Source: Rhodothermales bacterium
GTDB taxonomy: Bacteria; Bacteroidota; Rhodothermia; Rhodothermales; JAHQVL01
Direction of reading: 5' to 3'
NCBI GenBank assembly: GCA_041391505.1
Contig: JAWKNW010000009.1
Span: 1 to 64,000 of the forward strand
Length of the DNA: 64,000 nt
Positions 1-9,160 of this stretch are shown here, piece after piece. The translations under genes and the position numbers were made by a program. A model generated the notes under the pieces. That model was not told the origin of the DNA and did no database searches. It was given only the letters and a program-made list of their open reading frames with translations. Numbering within the stretch: the stretch's first letter is position 1; every line of letters begins with the position of its first letter.

Positions 1-28
1 GCGTGATATTGCGGGCAAAAGGGAGGAG

Positions 29-273
29 GAATGAGGATCAAGGAATAAGGATCAAGGAGTTCGGGATCAAGGATTCGGGATCAAGGATCAAGGAGTTCGG
101 ATACTTACGATCCCCAACGATCAGGATCCAGTATCTCGCGACGATTATCCTGCATCCTGCATCCCGCATCTTGCATCCCGCATCTTGCATCCCGCATCTT
201 GCATCCCGCATCTTGCATCCCGCATCTTGCATCCCGAATCCCGCATCCCGAATCCCGCATCCAACCTCGAACA
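29..273. repeat. Intergenic short-motif repeat block upstream of the glycosylasparaginase gene
   Basis: The first half (about 29-110) is purine-rich and built from variations of GGATCAAGGA and TTCGGGATCAAGG. The second half (about 147-273) is pyrimidine-rich and contains five perfect tandem copies of the 14-mer GCATCCCGCATCTT at 159-228, flanked by variants such as GCATCCCGAATCCC. The purine half is roughly complementary to the pyrimidine half, so the block could fold as a long imperfect hairpin. The frame of the downstream gene stays open through the block, but the resulting peptide is a low-complexity HPASRIL-type repeat, so I treat it as non-coding. Similar words recur at 32541-32619 and 57184-57350. 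Confidence 0.85.
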
Positions 274-317
274 ACCAGCTTCCCGCCCCCAGCACCACTC
301 ATCCAACCCCTTATCCC

Positions 318-1385
318 ATGAACACCCCAGCTTCGCGGACGCGCCGCGAATTTTTGAAGGCCGGCGGCATCGCCGGGCTGGCCGCCACCGTCATTCCGGG
401 CGCGGCGAAGGCCGCTGCGGCGCCGTATGTGCCGGCCGCCGGGCCGATCGTCATCGCCAGCGCCAACGGCATGAACGCCGTCGCCGAGGCGTTGCGCCGC
501 ATTGAATCGGGCGCGGATGCCATTGACGCGGTCGTGGCCGGCGTGAACCTGGTCGAAGAAGACCCGAACGACATGTCGGTCGGCTATGGCGGTCTTCCCA
601 ACGAGGATGGCGTCGTCCAGCTGGATTCCGCCGTCATGCACGGTCCAACGGGCCGCGCCGGCGGCGTCGCCGCCATCGAGGGCATCAAGTACCCGTCGAA
701 GGTGGCGCTGCAGGTGCTGCGCCGGACGGACCACGTGCTGCTCGTCGGCGCCGGCGCGCAGCGCTTTGCCAAGATGCACGGCTTCCCGATCGAGGACCTG
801 CTGACCGACAAGGCGCGCGAGGTATGGGTGCAGTGGAAGGAGGCGCTCTCGAACCAGGACGATTACCTGCCCCCGCACAACCCCGAAGACCGCGACATCG
901 GGATGAACCTCAAGGACATCATGCACACCTGGGGGACGATCCACTGCTCGGCCATCGACCTGTCGGGCAACATCAGCAGCGTCACCACGACGAGCGGGCT
1001 GTCGTTCAAGATCCCCGGCCGCGTCGGCGACTCGCCGATCATCGGCGCCGGCCTGTACTGCGACAACGAGGTCGGCGCGGCCGGCTCGACGGGCCGCGGC
1101 GAGGCCAACCTGGAAAACCTCGCCAGCTTCCTCATCGTCGAGCGGATGCGCATGGGCGACAAGCCCCAGGACGCGTGCCTCTACGCCTGCAAACGCATCG
1201 CCGACCACACCCGCCTCGCGCGGTTGCTGGACGACAACGGCCGGCCCAACTTCAACGTCCGCTTTTACGCGCTCAACAAAGCCGGCGAAGTGGGCGGAGC
1301 CGAGATCCGGAATACCGACGGCACCATGGCCGTGGCGGACCGGAGCGGCGCGCGCCAGATCGAGATCGCCTACCTGTACGACTGA
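318..1385 (+). CDS. N4-(beta-N-acetylglucosaminyl)-L-asparaginase (glycosylasparaginase), Tat-exported
   Basis: A 355-residue Ntn-hydrolase of the glycosylasparaginase/isoaspartyl peptidase family, which cleaves the GlcNAc-Asn bond of glycoasparagines. The N-terminus is a twin-arginine signal (RTRREFLKAG followed by an alanine-rich hydrophobic stretch), so the folded enzyme is probably exported. Family members self-cleave before a Thr that becomes the catalytic nucleophile; the equivalent here is Thr207 in WGTIHC, followed by a conserved-looking segment with TTTSG and GAGLYCDNEVGA. ATG 318 is chosen because the Tat signal begins there and everything upstream is repeat-derived. The gene converges on metY and shares a bidirectional terminator with it. 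The substrate in this organism is inferred from family only. Confidence 0.88.
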   Translation: MNTPASRTRREFLKAGGIAGLAATVIPGAAKAAAAPYVPAAGPIVIASANGMNAVAEALRRIESGADAIDAVVAGVNLVEEDPNDMSVGYGGLPNEDGVVQLDSAVMHGPTGRAGGVAAIEGIKYPSKVALQVLRRTDHVLLVGAGAQRFAKMHGFPIEDLLTDKAREVWVQWKEALSNQDDYLPPHNPEDRDIGMNLKDIMHTWGTIHCSAIDLSGNISSVTTTSGLSFKIPGRVGDSPIIGAGLYCDNEVGAAGSTGRGEANLENLASFLIVERMRMGDKPQDACLYACKRIADHTRLARLLDDNGRPNFNVRFYALNKAGEVGGAEIRNTDGTMAVADRSGARQIEIAYLYD

Positions 1386-1412
1386 CGCACGGATGCCCGT
1401 GCGATCCATGAA

Positions 1413-1458
1413 AAAGAGGGCTGACGCGTGCGCCGCGCCAGCCCTCTTTGCGTTTTTT
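1413..1458. terminator. Bidirectional rho-independent terminator between convergent genes
   Basis: A perfect 10-bp stem (AAAGAGGGCT at 1413-1422 with AGCCCTCTTT at 1440-1449) is followed by GCGTTTTTT on the plus strand. On the minus strand it is followed by TTTTTC, so it can stop transcription of both the glycosylasparaginase gene and metY. Confidence 0.85.
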
Positions 1459-1476
1459 ACTTCCTGAAGCGCGGGG

Positions 1477-2805
1477 TCAGGCCGGCACGGGGGCCTTGGC
1501 GAGCGCCTGCTTGAAGTCGGCCTTGATGTCGTCGATATGCTCGATGCCCACCGAGACGCGGATAAGGTCGCTCGTGACGCCGGCGGAAATCTGCTCCTCG
1601 GCGGCCAGCTGCTGGTGCGTCGTCGAGGCCGGGTGGATGACCAGCGTCTTGGCGTCGCCGACGTTGGCGAGATGGCTGGCGAGCTGGACGTTGTTGACGA
1701 AGGCCTGGCCGGCATCCATGCCGCCCTTCACGCCGAACGCCATGACGGCGCCGAAGCCGTGCTTCAGGTATTTTTTCGCCTGGGCGTGGTAGGGATGATC
1801 CTCCAGCCCCGGGTAGCTCACCCACGCCACTTCGGGCTGGTCCTTCAGCCAGCGCGCCAGCGCCAGGGCGTTGTCGACGCTGCGCTGCACGCGGAGCGAG
1901 AGCGTCTCCAGACCCTGGAGCAGCAGGAAGGAGCCGAACGGATTCTGGCACGGACCGAAATCGCGCAGCCCTTCCACACGGGCGCGGATGATGAAGGCCA
2001 CGTTCACCCCGAGCACGCCGGTGGGGCCGAAGACCTCCCAGAAGTTCAGTCCGTGATACCCCGGGGAAGGCGTGGTGAACGTCGGGAAACGGCCGTTATT
2101 CCAGGGGAAGGTGCCGGCATCGACGATGACGCCGCCGATGGTCGTGCCGTGGCCACCGATCCATTTGGTGGCGCTTTCGACCACGATGTGGGCGCCGTAA
2201 TCGATCGGCCGGCACAGGAAGCCGGCGGCCCCGAACGTGTTGTCGACGACGAGCGGTACTCCATGTTTTTCGGCGATCCGGCCCAGCTTCTCGAAATCGG
2301 GCAGGTTGAACCGCGGGTTGCCGATGGTCTCGACGTAGATGGCCTTCGTGCGGTCGTCGATCAGGGCCTCGATCGAGTCGGCCTTGTCGCCGTCGGCGAA
2401 CTTCACGTTGATGCCCAGGCGGGGGAAGGAGACCTTGAACTGGTTGTAGGTGCCGCCATAGAGGTAGCTGGCGGAGACGATGTTGTCGCCGGCTTCCGCC
2501 AGCGTGGCGATCGCGAGGAACTGCGCGGCCTGGCCGCTCGCCGTGGCCAACGCCGCCACCCCGCCTTCGAGCGCGGCGATGCGGTCCTCGAAGACCGCCG
2601 TCGTCGGGTTCATGATGCGGGTGTAGATGTTGCCGAACTCCTTCAGCGCGAACAGGTTGGCGCCGTGGTCGGAGTCGTTGAAGGTGAACGAGGTGGAGGC
2701 ATAGATCGGCACGGCCCGCGCGTTGGTGGCGGGGTCGGGCTTCTGGCCGGCATGAACCTGCAGGGTGTCGAAGTGCAGTGGGCGTGGTTGTCCGTTGCTG
2801 CTCAT
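1477..2805 (-). CDS. metY: O-acetylhomoserine sulfhydrylase / aminocarboxypropyltransferase
   Basis: A 442-residue PLP enzyme of the Cys/Met metabolism family that makes homocysteine (or methionine precursors) from O-acetylhomoserine and sulfide. Diagnostic features are the N-terminal TLQVHAG motif, the YTRIMNPT segment, the PLP pocket residues around VVDNTFG and the Schiff-base lysine Lys214 in SATKWIGGHG. The length matches MetY rather than the shorter MetB/MetC. ATG 2805 is preferred over an in-frame ATG 12 codons upstream because CAGGAG sits 7 bases before it and the conserved N-terminus starts there. It lies 66 bp downstream of the secreted peptidase gene on the same strand. A MetZ-type activity cannot be excluded from sequence alone. 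Confidence 0.93.
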   Translation of the reverse strand: MSSNGQPRPLHFDTLQVHAGQKPDPATNARAVPIYASTSFTFNDSDHGANLFALKEFGNIYTRIMNPTTAVFEDRIAALEGGVAALATASGQAAQFLAIATLAEAGDNIVSASYLYGGTYNQFKVSFPRLGINVKFADGDKADSIEALIDDRTKAIYVETIGNPRFNLPDFEKLGRIAEKHGVPLVVDNTFGAAGFLCRPIDYGAHIVVESATKWIGGHGTTIGGVIVDAGTFPWNNGRFPTFTTPSPGYHGLNFWEVFGPTGVLGVNVAFIIRARVEGLRDFGPCQNPFGSFLLLQGLETLSLRVQRSVDNALALARWLKDQPEVAWVSYPGLEDHPYHAQAKKYLKHGFGAVMAFGVKGGMDAGQAFVNNVQLASHLANVGDAKTLVIHPASTTHQQLAAEEQISAGVTSDLIRVSVGIEHIDDIKADFKQALAKAPVPA

Positions 2806-2871
2806 GGTTGAACTCCTGGTCGTGGGTGAAAGGTGGATCATCGCCCGCGCGCGACGCAGGGCGCGGGCAGG

Positions 2872-4587
2872 CTACCGTCTACGCGCGGTAATGCGGCCGG
2901 CTCCCTGCCGGCGAATCGAGGCGGTGGCGGAGGACAAAAGCACGCCATCGAGGCGGATTTCGCCTTCCAGAACGATAGCCGATCCCGGAGAAAGGTGCAA
3001 ACGGCCGTCTTCGGGGATACGGAGGACGCCCTCGGGCGCCACATGCAGCGTGCTCCCGGGGCCGATGTCGAGGTCGCCGGCGACCGTGATATCCGTCGCC
3101 AGGTGCAGCGTGGCGCCGTCCCGTATTTCCATCCCCCCGGGAATCGCGAGCCCGCGGCTCTCGCGCCCCATCCACGACGCGCTGCGGATGACGGGGTGGA
3201 TCCGCGCGTCGGCCACGAAATCGAACCGCATCGTCGCGCCGTCGCCGGGCTCCACGCGGATGTCGTCGATCGCCGCCCACCGCAGGGGCGGTCCGCCCGG
3301 ATACCGGTTGTAGCCGTTGCTGTTGGGCCGGGTCCACGGCGTGAGCTGGCGCTGCGTGTCCGGCCCGAACAGGTCGCCGGTGTAGGTCCGGTTTTCGGTG
3401 TCCAGGTCGAGCGTGTTGTCCGCCGGCAGCACATCCATCCGGTTCCTGTATCCCAGGGTGGCCAGCAGCCCGGTCGTGCGCAGGAGACCCATCTCGAACT
3501 GGCCCCGGTCGCCGCCGCGCCGGTACCGATCGAAGACGCCGACCCGCTGGTGGTTGGTGAGGAAAAGCGTCCGCTCGTCGCCCAGGTCGACGCGATAACA
3601 CGCGCCCGTGGTGTACAGATCGCCCAGGGGCACGCCGGCGCGGTCCTCCGCCAACGTCGCGCAGTCGATCCAGCCGAGCAGGTCGCGTTCGAATGCCGAG
3701 ATGATCTGATGCCCGCCGCAGTCCATCGCACCGCCGGAGCCGGCCATCAGGACGTAACCCACGCAGTCGCCCCGGTTCGAACGGTTGCTGCTCGCCGGGA
3801 CGTCGTTTTGTGAAAACGCGGGGATGTGGACATAAAACGGCGCCCACAGGTCGTGCCCGAGTTCGTGCGCCATCAGACGGACGTGGTACATCTGCGGGAT
3901 GATGTTGCCGGGCGTCCGGTGCATGATGAACGAGCCGGACGTATTCCAGTCCACCCGTTTGCCGTCGAGTTCGAGCGGGGGGAGCGCCACCCGCTGCGTG
4001 TACGCGCCGGCGCAGCGCCCGTCCAGGCACGAGGCCCCCGTCCACACAAACCGCTTCGCGTCCCGCTGCGTGTCGCCCCGGATGACGATGAAGAGGTGAT
4101 CGATCGCGCCGTCGCCGTTGCGGTCGTACCGGCTGAAGTCGAACCCGTAGCGGTCCATCCGGGTGAGCAGCTCCACGGTCAGATCCCCGTAACCGCCTTC
4201 CGGGGCATGGTAACGGGCCTCGGGGTGGTCCGTTACCAACACCGAATCGTACGGCTCGCCGTAGAGGACGAACAGGCCCCGCGACTGGCGATGGAAATAG
4301 GCGGTCAGGGTGCTGTCTGCATAGGGCGGATTGGGGGATGGGGCGAGCAGCGTACGGGCGAACGCCGGCAGCGATGCCTCGAGGGGCCACCCCCGGGCGT
4401 CGAGCCCCGGGTTGCCCGGGTCGATGTCGTCCTGGAACCGGGTGAAGACGATCAGCGCGTGCAGGGTATCCGCCAGCGGATGGTCCAGGGAATACGGCGT
4501 CGCGGGCGCGCGCTGGGCGGCAGACGGTACCACGAGGAGGAGGATGGCAGCTGCCGCCAGGAAAGATCGCAAGAAAGGGAACGGCAT
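2872..4587 (-). CDS. Secreted zinc metallopeptidase, M6-like
   Basis: 571 residues with a signal peptide (hydrophobic residues about 6-22, ending SAAQ). The zincin motif HELGH is at 241-245, giving His241, Glu242 and His245 as metal ligands and catalytic base. The surrounding layout (large N-terminal region with DRNGDGAIDH at 155-164, a calcium-loop-like segment, then the zinc site) resembles M6/immune-inhibitor-A-like peptidases, although the residues after HELGH are DLW rather than the common xxG. The C-terminal third looks beta-rich (repeated GDLDIGPGS-type turns) and may be an adhesive or propeptide-like domain. No T9SS sorting module is visible. I infer extracellular or periplasmic proteolysis; the exact family is uncertain. 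Confidence 0.75.
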   Translation of the reverse strand: MPFPFLRSFLAAAAILLLVVPSAAQRAPATPYSLDHPLADTLHALIVFTRFQDDIDPGNPGLDARGWPLEASLPAFARTLLAPSPNPPYADSTLTAYFHRQSRGLFVLYGEPYDSVLVTDHPEARYHAPEGGYGDLTVELLTRMDRYGFDFSRYDRNGDGAIDHLFIVIRGDTQRDAKRFVWTGASCLDGRCAGAYTQRVALPPLELDGKRVDWNTSGSFIMHRTPGNIIPQMYHVRLMAHELGHDLWAPFYVHIPAFSQNDVPASSNRSNRGDCVGYVLMAGSGGAMDCGGHQIISAFERDLLGWIDCATLAEDRAGVPLGDLYTTGACYRVDLGDERTLFLTNHQRVGVFDRYRRGGDRGQFEMGLLRTTGLLATLGYRNRMDVLPADNTLDLDTENRTYTGDLFGPDTQRQLTPWTRPNSNGYNRYPGGPPLRWAAIDDIRVEPGDGATMRFDFVADARIHPVIRSASWMGRESRGLAIPGGMEIRDGATLHLATDITVAGDLDIGPGSTLHVAPEGVLRIPEDGRLHLSPGSAIVLEGEIRLDGVLLSSATASIRRQGAGRITARRR

Positions 4588-4731
4588 GGACAGGCAAGAA
4601 ATCAGCGGAACGGCGTGGATAATATGATGAGCGGGGCCGTAGGTTCTGCATCAGGGTTTCGCGCGCGTCCACCGCCCCTGATCCCACCCCGCCACCCTGA
4701 TTCCGGAAACCCGATTCCCGAACCCGCGCCG

Positions 4732-6054
4732 ATGAATGAACAGATCGTAACCGATGCCCGCGCCATTTTTAAGGCCGCCGTGCGCGGCGTTCAGGCCGAT
4801 GTATTGATGGAGCGGCTGGACTGGCCGGCGCTGCTCGGCCGGCCGGCGGAGGCGTTTCGGCGCATTGTGGTCGTAGGGATGGGCAAGGCCGCGATGGCCA
4901 TGGCCTCCGTCGCCGAGGCGCACTTCGGCGAGCGGGTCGCCGAGGGCGTGGTGGTGGTGCCGCACGGCTATGCGTCCACGCTGCCTTATCCGTTTCGCAC
5001 GCCGAGGCGGATCGAGACACTGGAAGCCGGCCACCCGGTGCCCGACGAGGCCAGCGCGGATGCCGCCTACGCCATCCTCGACCATGCCACGCGCTGTGGG
5101 GAGGAGGATCTGCTTATCGTGCTCATCTCCGGGGGCGGCACGGCGCTGACGACGGCGTTCGCCGAGTCCATCCCGGCCGACGAAGGCCGGCACGTCATCC
5201 GGATGCTACTCGAGAGCGGGGCGGACATCGCCGAGATGAATGCCGTGCGCAAGAAGCTGTCGGTGCTCGGGGGCGGGCGGCTGGCGCAGGCGGCGGCGCC
5301 GGCGCGGGTGCTGGCGCTGGCGATCTCCGACGTGCCCGGCGACGATTTAACCGTTATTGCAAGTGGGCCGACGGTGCCCGACGACTCGACGTTTGCCGGG
5401 GCGATCGACATCCTCAAACGGTATGACCTCTGGGAGCGCGTCGCCGACTCCGTACAGCGGCACCTCGAAGCCGGCGCCGAGGGCGCCATCCCCGAGACGC
5501 CGCGCGCCGGCGATCCGATCTTCGAACGCACGCAGACGATGCTCATCGGCCGAAACCGCGACGCGATCGCGTCGGCCTGTCTGGAGGCTACATCGCGGGG
5601 CTATCGGGTGTCGATCGTGGACCGGCCGGTGACGGGTGAAGCGCGGAAGGTGGGGGAAGGCCTCGTGGCCGACCTGGACCGGCACGCGACGGACGATGCA
5701 CCGCATTGCGTGCTCTGGGGCGGAGAGACGACGGTGAAGGTCGTGGGGCGAGGACGGGGCGGGAGAAATCAGGAACTGGCGCTGGGCGCCGCGCTCGCGC
5801 TGGAAGGGCGCAAGCGTCCGGTGCTGCTGCTCAGTGCCGGCACCGACGGGGTGGACGGGCCGACGGACGCCGCCGGCGCCTGGGTCACCACCTACACCGC
5901 GGAAGCGGCACGCCACCACCGCCTCGATCCGGTCGCCCATCTGGACAACAACGACACGTTTCCCTTTTTCGAACGGATGAACGCATTGCTCCAGCCCGGG
6001 CCCACGCATACGAACGTGATGGACGTGATGATCGCCCTCCAGCCGGCTCCGTGA
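4732..6054 (+). CDS. Glycerate 2-kinase (DUF4147/MOFRL family)
   Basis: 440 residues matching the two-domain class of glycerate kinases that phosphorylate D-glycerate to 2-phosphoglycerate. The N-terminal DUF4147 part has the VVVGMGKAAMAMA nucleotide-site-like motif and the ISGGGTAL loop. The C-terminal MOFRL part has GRGGRNQELALGAAL and SAGTDGVDGPTDAAGA. ATG 4732 is chosen because the family alignment begins with MNEQIVTDARAIF; the frame is open far upstream but that stretch is antisense to the peptidase gene and has no family similarity. No strong Shine-Dalgarno is visible. It ends 4 bp from the stop of the convergent DUF5060 gene. A role in glycerate, tartronate or serine-cycle metabolism is inferred. 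Confidence 0.88.
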   Translation: MNEQIVTDARAIFKAAVRGVQADVLMERLDWPALLGRPAEAFRRIVVVGMGKAAMAMASVAEAHFGERVAEGVVVVPHGYASTLPYPFRTPRRIETLEAGHPVPDEASADAAYAILDHATRCGEEDLLIVLISGGGTALTTAFAESIPADEGRHVIRMLLESGADIAEMNAVRKKLSVLGGGRLAQAAAPARVLALAISDVPGDDLTVIASGPTVPDDSTFAGAIDILKRYDLWERVADSVQRHLEAGAEGAIPETPRAGDPIFERTQTMLIGRNRDAIASACLEATSRGYRVSIVDRPVTGEARKVGEGLVADLDRHATDDAPHCVLWGGETTVKVVGRGRGGRNQELALGAALALEGRKRPVLLLSAGTDGVDGPTDAAGAWVTTYTAEAARHHRLDPVAHLDNNDTFPFFERMNALLQPGPTHTNVMDVMIALQPAP

Positions 6055-6058
6055 GGCG

Positions 6059-8773
6059 CTACCGCACCAGCGTCATGCGCCGCGTCTGCCGGAAGGAGCC
6101 GGCGTCGAGTCGGTAGAGGTACACGCCGCTGGGCAGGCCGGCCGCATCGAAGACTACCTCGTGCGCGCCGGCGGGCTGCGTCGCATCCACCAGCACGGCC
6201 ACCGAACGCCCGGTAAGGTCGAAGACCTCGATCCGGACCGGGTTCGACGCCGGGAGGGCGTACCGGATCACCGTGCTCGGGTTGAAGGGGTTCGGGTAGT
6301 TTGGTTCGAGCGCGAACGTGACCGGGGTATCGACTGCGTCGGAGGCGATCCGCATCGGCGCGCCTTCGTCAATCCGGATCGTGGCGTCGAGGGCGGGCGC
6401 GTCGAGGCCAGCCGATTCGAACTGGAGGTAGAGCGGCGTGCCGCCCGGGTCCGACAGGCCTGCCGCGGCCAGGGTAATTACGCCATCAGCCTCGCGGCTC
6501 ACGACCTGCCAGTCCGTTCCGCCGGCGGTGGCGCCGAGGAAGCGCGACCGGGACGCATCGTACCGCACGACCAGCTGCGCCGAACGCATGGAGGTGCCGT
6601 CGTCGTCGAGGTGGATGGGCACGCGGATGCGGCCTTGCGCGTCGCGCGTCGCGGCGCCGAAATAGGCATGACGCGCCGCGGTCGACGCGGTCTTGCCGGC
6701 CGCACAGCCGGCTTCGGCCGGGAAGCAGGTGCGGAGGCCGGCGACGTACTGGAGCACGAGCGAGGCGTCGAAGGCGATGATTTCGCCGTTGCCGGACGGA
6801 TCCGCGAGGTCGATGGTGGCCGGCGGCAGCACGATCAGGCCGATCGCATGCTGGAGGATCAGGCTGGCGTCGAGCGCCGAGATGGTCCCGTCGCCGGAGG
6901 CGTCGCCCATCAGGCCGGCGGTCGGCGTATCCGTGGTGACCAGCGCCGCCCAGTCCAGCGACGTCTGCGAGGGCGGCTGGCCGATGGAAACGTTGCCCGG
7001 ACCGTTCACCGTCGTGACCGTGCCGTTTTGCAGGGCCCCTCCGGCGCGCGGGTTGTACCACTTGACGGTATACGTGGCCGCAGATCCGGTGATGTTCAGG
7101 TTCGTCGTGCCGCCGTTCTTGAGGTAGACGGCGTAGGTCTGACCCGTTTTGGCGAAGACATAGGCGTTGGCGTTGGAAGCGAGGCCGTCGTTCGAGGTCA
7201 TCTCCGTATAGGGGAGATACTGCTCGAAAAACTCCCGCGCGTAGCGGGTGAAGTTCCAGACGTTTTCGCGGGTCTTGAAGGTCTCGGCGTTGAGGTCGTT
7301 GTTGTCGTGCTCGAAGCCGAAGTACCACTCGACGCCGCCGCCGCCGGCCATGTAGTTGCCCCAGAGCACTTCCGCGCGGACGAAGTCGTGGTTGTTGCCC
7401 GCGCCGTCGGGCGTAGCGCCGTCCTGCCAGGGGCCGTTTTCGTCCATCGTCACGTACCAGGTGCGGCCGGCGTCGATCGACTTGTTGACCCAGTCCAGCG
7501 TCAGGCTGTGCGTGTTTTCCGCCTTGCCGGTCTGGAGCGAGGCGCCGTCGAAATTGACGTCGCCGAGCAGGGGACCGTAAACCGCGTCGTATTCGCCCGG
7601 GAAGGTGTGGATGACGACGGGGTGCCCGTAGGGATCGAGCGCGGCGAAGTAGGCCGCAAATTCCTTGCGCTGGGCGGTGGTGTTGTCGTTGTTCTCTTCG
7701 CCCAGGTTCCAGGTGATGGCGTGATGATAGCCGAACCGGGCGATGAGTTCGCGATAGTAGAGTTTGCGCAGCCGGCCGAGGGCGCCGCCGTTGAGCAGCA
7801 GCTCGTTCTCCGTCTCCTGCGTCACCACGTGGAGCATGATGCCCTTCTTGTCCATGTGGGAAAACACGATGTCCCACTGTGCCAGCTTCGAGACGTCGAA
7901 CTGGGTGCGCACCGTGGGTGAGGTCCAGGGCCACACGTCGTCGCCGTCGCCCTCGACGTTCATGGTGATGAAGTAGAGCGAGTTGACCCCCTTGCTTCCG
8001 AGGTAATTGACGGCGCCGATGATGCCCTTGCCCTTGGTGCCTTTCCAGGTCGGATCGCCGCTCGTCCAGTCGCTGACGTGGTCGGTGTACGACTTGATGA
8101 AGTTCGTGCCGGCGTTGTTGTACGTGCCGTCGAAATCCTCATAGGCGAGGAAATTTTCCGGACTGTCGGTGCCGCCCTTGATGTAGTAGTCGCCGTTGTC
8201 GAACTGGAGATAACGTTGGCCGACGAAGCGGAGCTTGCCCTTGCCGCGAAAGTCAGGGCCAGTTTTGTCGGTCTCGGTGATGCTGAACGAGCCGAAGATA
8301 TCGTCGTATTCCGCGACGGCGGTGCCGGCGGTGGGCGATGTGTCGATCGCCACGTCGGTGCCGGAGCGGAAGGAGGTGCGGAAGGTCCAGGTGCCGGTAC
8401 GGGGCGGGATGAAATGCGCGCGCCACTTGTTGCCGCCGGTGGCGCCGGTCTCGGCCGCGTTGCCGTCGGCGGCGAAGTAGCCGGGGACGGTGACGCTCAG
8501 CTCGGCCTGCGAAAATACGACCTCGAACCGGTAGTCGAGGAATGGATTGGGGGTGCCGCCCTCGTCTGCCGTAGGGCCGTCCAGCGTAATCGTAATGGGA
8601 TGATAGCGTTTCAACTCACCGGTGACCGTCACGGCCATGACGGGTGAGGACGCCGGCGCGGGTTCCGCCAACGCGGCCGCGGATGCGGCGGCCGGGCGGA
8701 ACGATAAAAGCAGGGAAAGCAGCGCCAGACCGAAGCGGATATCGGCAAAAAACGGCGGTCGGTCGTGTCTCAT
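6059..8773 (-). CDS. Large secreted DUF5060 / glycoside-hydrolase-like protein with dockerin-like repeats and T9SS sorting domain
   Basis: 904 residues. After a signal peptide (about 1-33) comes a DUF5060-like beta-sandwich (KRYHPITITLDGP through the GTWTFRTSF region). Next is a TIM-barrel-like central part with conserved-looking WNLGEENND and ENGPWQDG segments, as in putative glycosidases or collagen-binding collagenase-like proteins. Two dockerin-like calcium loops follow (GDASGDGTISALDASL and DPSGNGEIIAFDASL). The last about 85 residues form a T9SS type A sorting module (NYPNPFNPST ... LPSGVYLYRLDAG). The protein is therefore predicted to be secreted by T9SS and surface-attached, and to act on a polysaccharide; the actual substrate cannot be read from the sequence. 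The T9SS machinery itself is not in this window apart from the PorV-like gene at 40.7-41.8 kb. Confidence 0.85.
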   Translation of the reverse strand: MRHDRPPFFADIRFGLALLSLLLSFRPAAASAAALAEPAPASSPVMAVTVTGELKRYHPITITLDGPTADEGGTPNPFLDYRFEVVFSQAELSVTVPGYFAADGNAAETGATGGNKWRAHFIPPRTGTWTFRTSFRSGTDVAIDTSPTAGTAVAEYDDIFGSFSITETDKTGPDFRGKGKLRFVGQRYLQFDNGDYYIKGGTDSPENFLAYEDFDGTYNNAGTNFIKSYTDHVSDWTSGDPTWKGTKGKGIIGAVNYLGSKGVNSLYFITMNVEGDGDDVWPWTSPTVRTQFDVSKLAQWDIVFSHMDKKGIMLHVVTQETENELLLNGGALGRLRKLYYRELIARFGYHHAITWNLGEENNDNTTAQRKEFAAYFAALDPYGHPVVIHTFPGEYDAVYGPLLGDVNFDGASLQTGKAENTHSLTLDWVNKSIDAGRTWYVTMDENGPWQDGATPDGAGNNHDFVRAEVLWGNYMAGGGGVEWYFGFEHDNNDLNAETFKTRENVWNFTRYAREFFEQYLPYTEMTSNDGLASNANAYVFAKTGQTYAVYLKNGGTTNLNITGSAATYTVKWYNPRAGGALQNGTVTTVNGPGNVSIGQPPSQTSLDWAALVTTDTPTAGLMGDASGDGTISALDASLILQHAIGLIVLPPATIDLADPSGNGEIIAFDASLVLQYVAGLRTCFPAEAGCAAGKTASTAARHAYFGAATRDAQGRIRVPIHLDDDGTSMRSAQLVVRYDASRSRFLGATAGGTDWQVVSREADGVITLAAAGLSDPGGTPLYLQFESAGLDAPALDATIRIDEGAPMRIASDAVDTPVTFALEPNYPNPFNPSTVIRYALPASNPVRIEVFDLTGRSVAVLVDATQPAGAHEVVFDAAGLPSGVYLYRLDAGSFRQTRRMTLVR

Positions 8774-9160
8774 GAAGGAGATAGGATAACCTTTCGCGAG
8801 TAACAGGGAGCGATAATGCGCTAGCAGAAGAGTGGGTCGTCGATGTGCTGCCAGCGCTGGCGAGGGGCGTTCACAATACGATCTGATCGTTCGTCTTGTT
8901 CTTTACCCCGTTGGGACCCCTCCAGAATTCACAAGAGTTGTGCCACAATGAAATCGTATGAAGCGTGCGCGTCGGCGCCTCCGGTTCAGGGTGGGCGCGG
9001 GGCCGGTGCAAGAGCCTGCCAGAATGCGCCATTTGTCGTTGCATCTTTCCTCATGCCTGTCCTACCATGAACTCGTCTAAGGCGCGTAAAATTAAGCACT
9101 TACTTAATGTGATTGCTCGCCCCGCCGGTCCTTCGCATCCATCACCGAAACCTGATCGCT
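8774..9160. other. Divergent intergenic region (387 bp)
   Basis: This stretch separates the divergent DUF5060 and YyaL-like genes and must carry both promoters. I see no gene. Near its right end there is an AT-rich patch with a small inverted repeat (ATTAAG at 9091-9096 and CTTAAT at 9103-9108). No confident promoter boxes could be assigned. Confidence 0.5.

Noticed and set aside
159..228. CRISPR-like direct repeats
   Set aside because: The 14-bp units are contiguous with no spacers and no cas genes are nearby, so it is a tandem array rather than a CRISPR.
4337..4731. Extension of the glycerate kinase gene upstream through an open frame
   Set aside because: The added sequence has no family similarity and is antisense to the secreted peptidase; the conserved N-terminus begins at 4732.
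8774..9160. A short gene starting with ATG 8944 in the divergent spacer
   Set aside because: The frame gives a low-complexity peptide without any motif or ribosome site and overlaps the expected promoter area.
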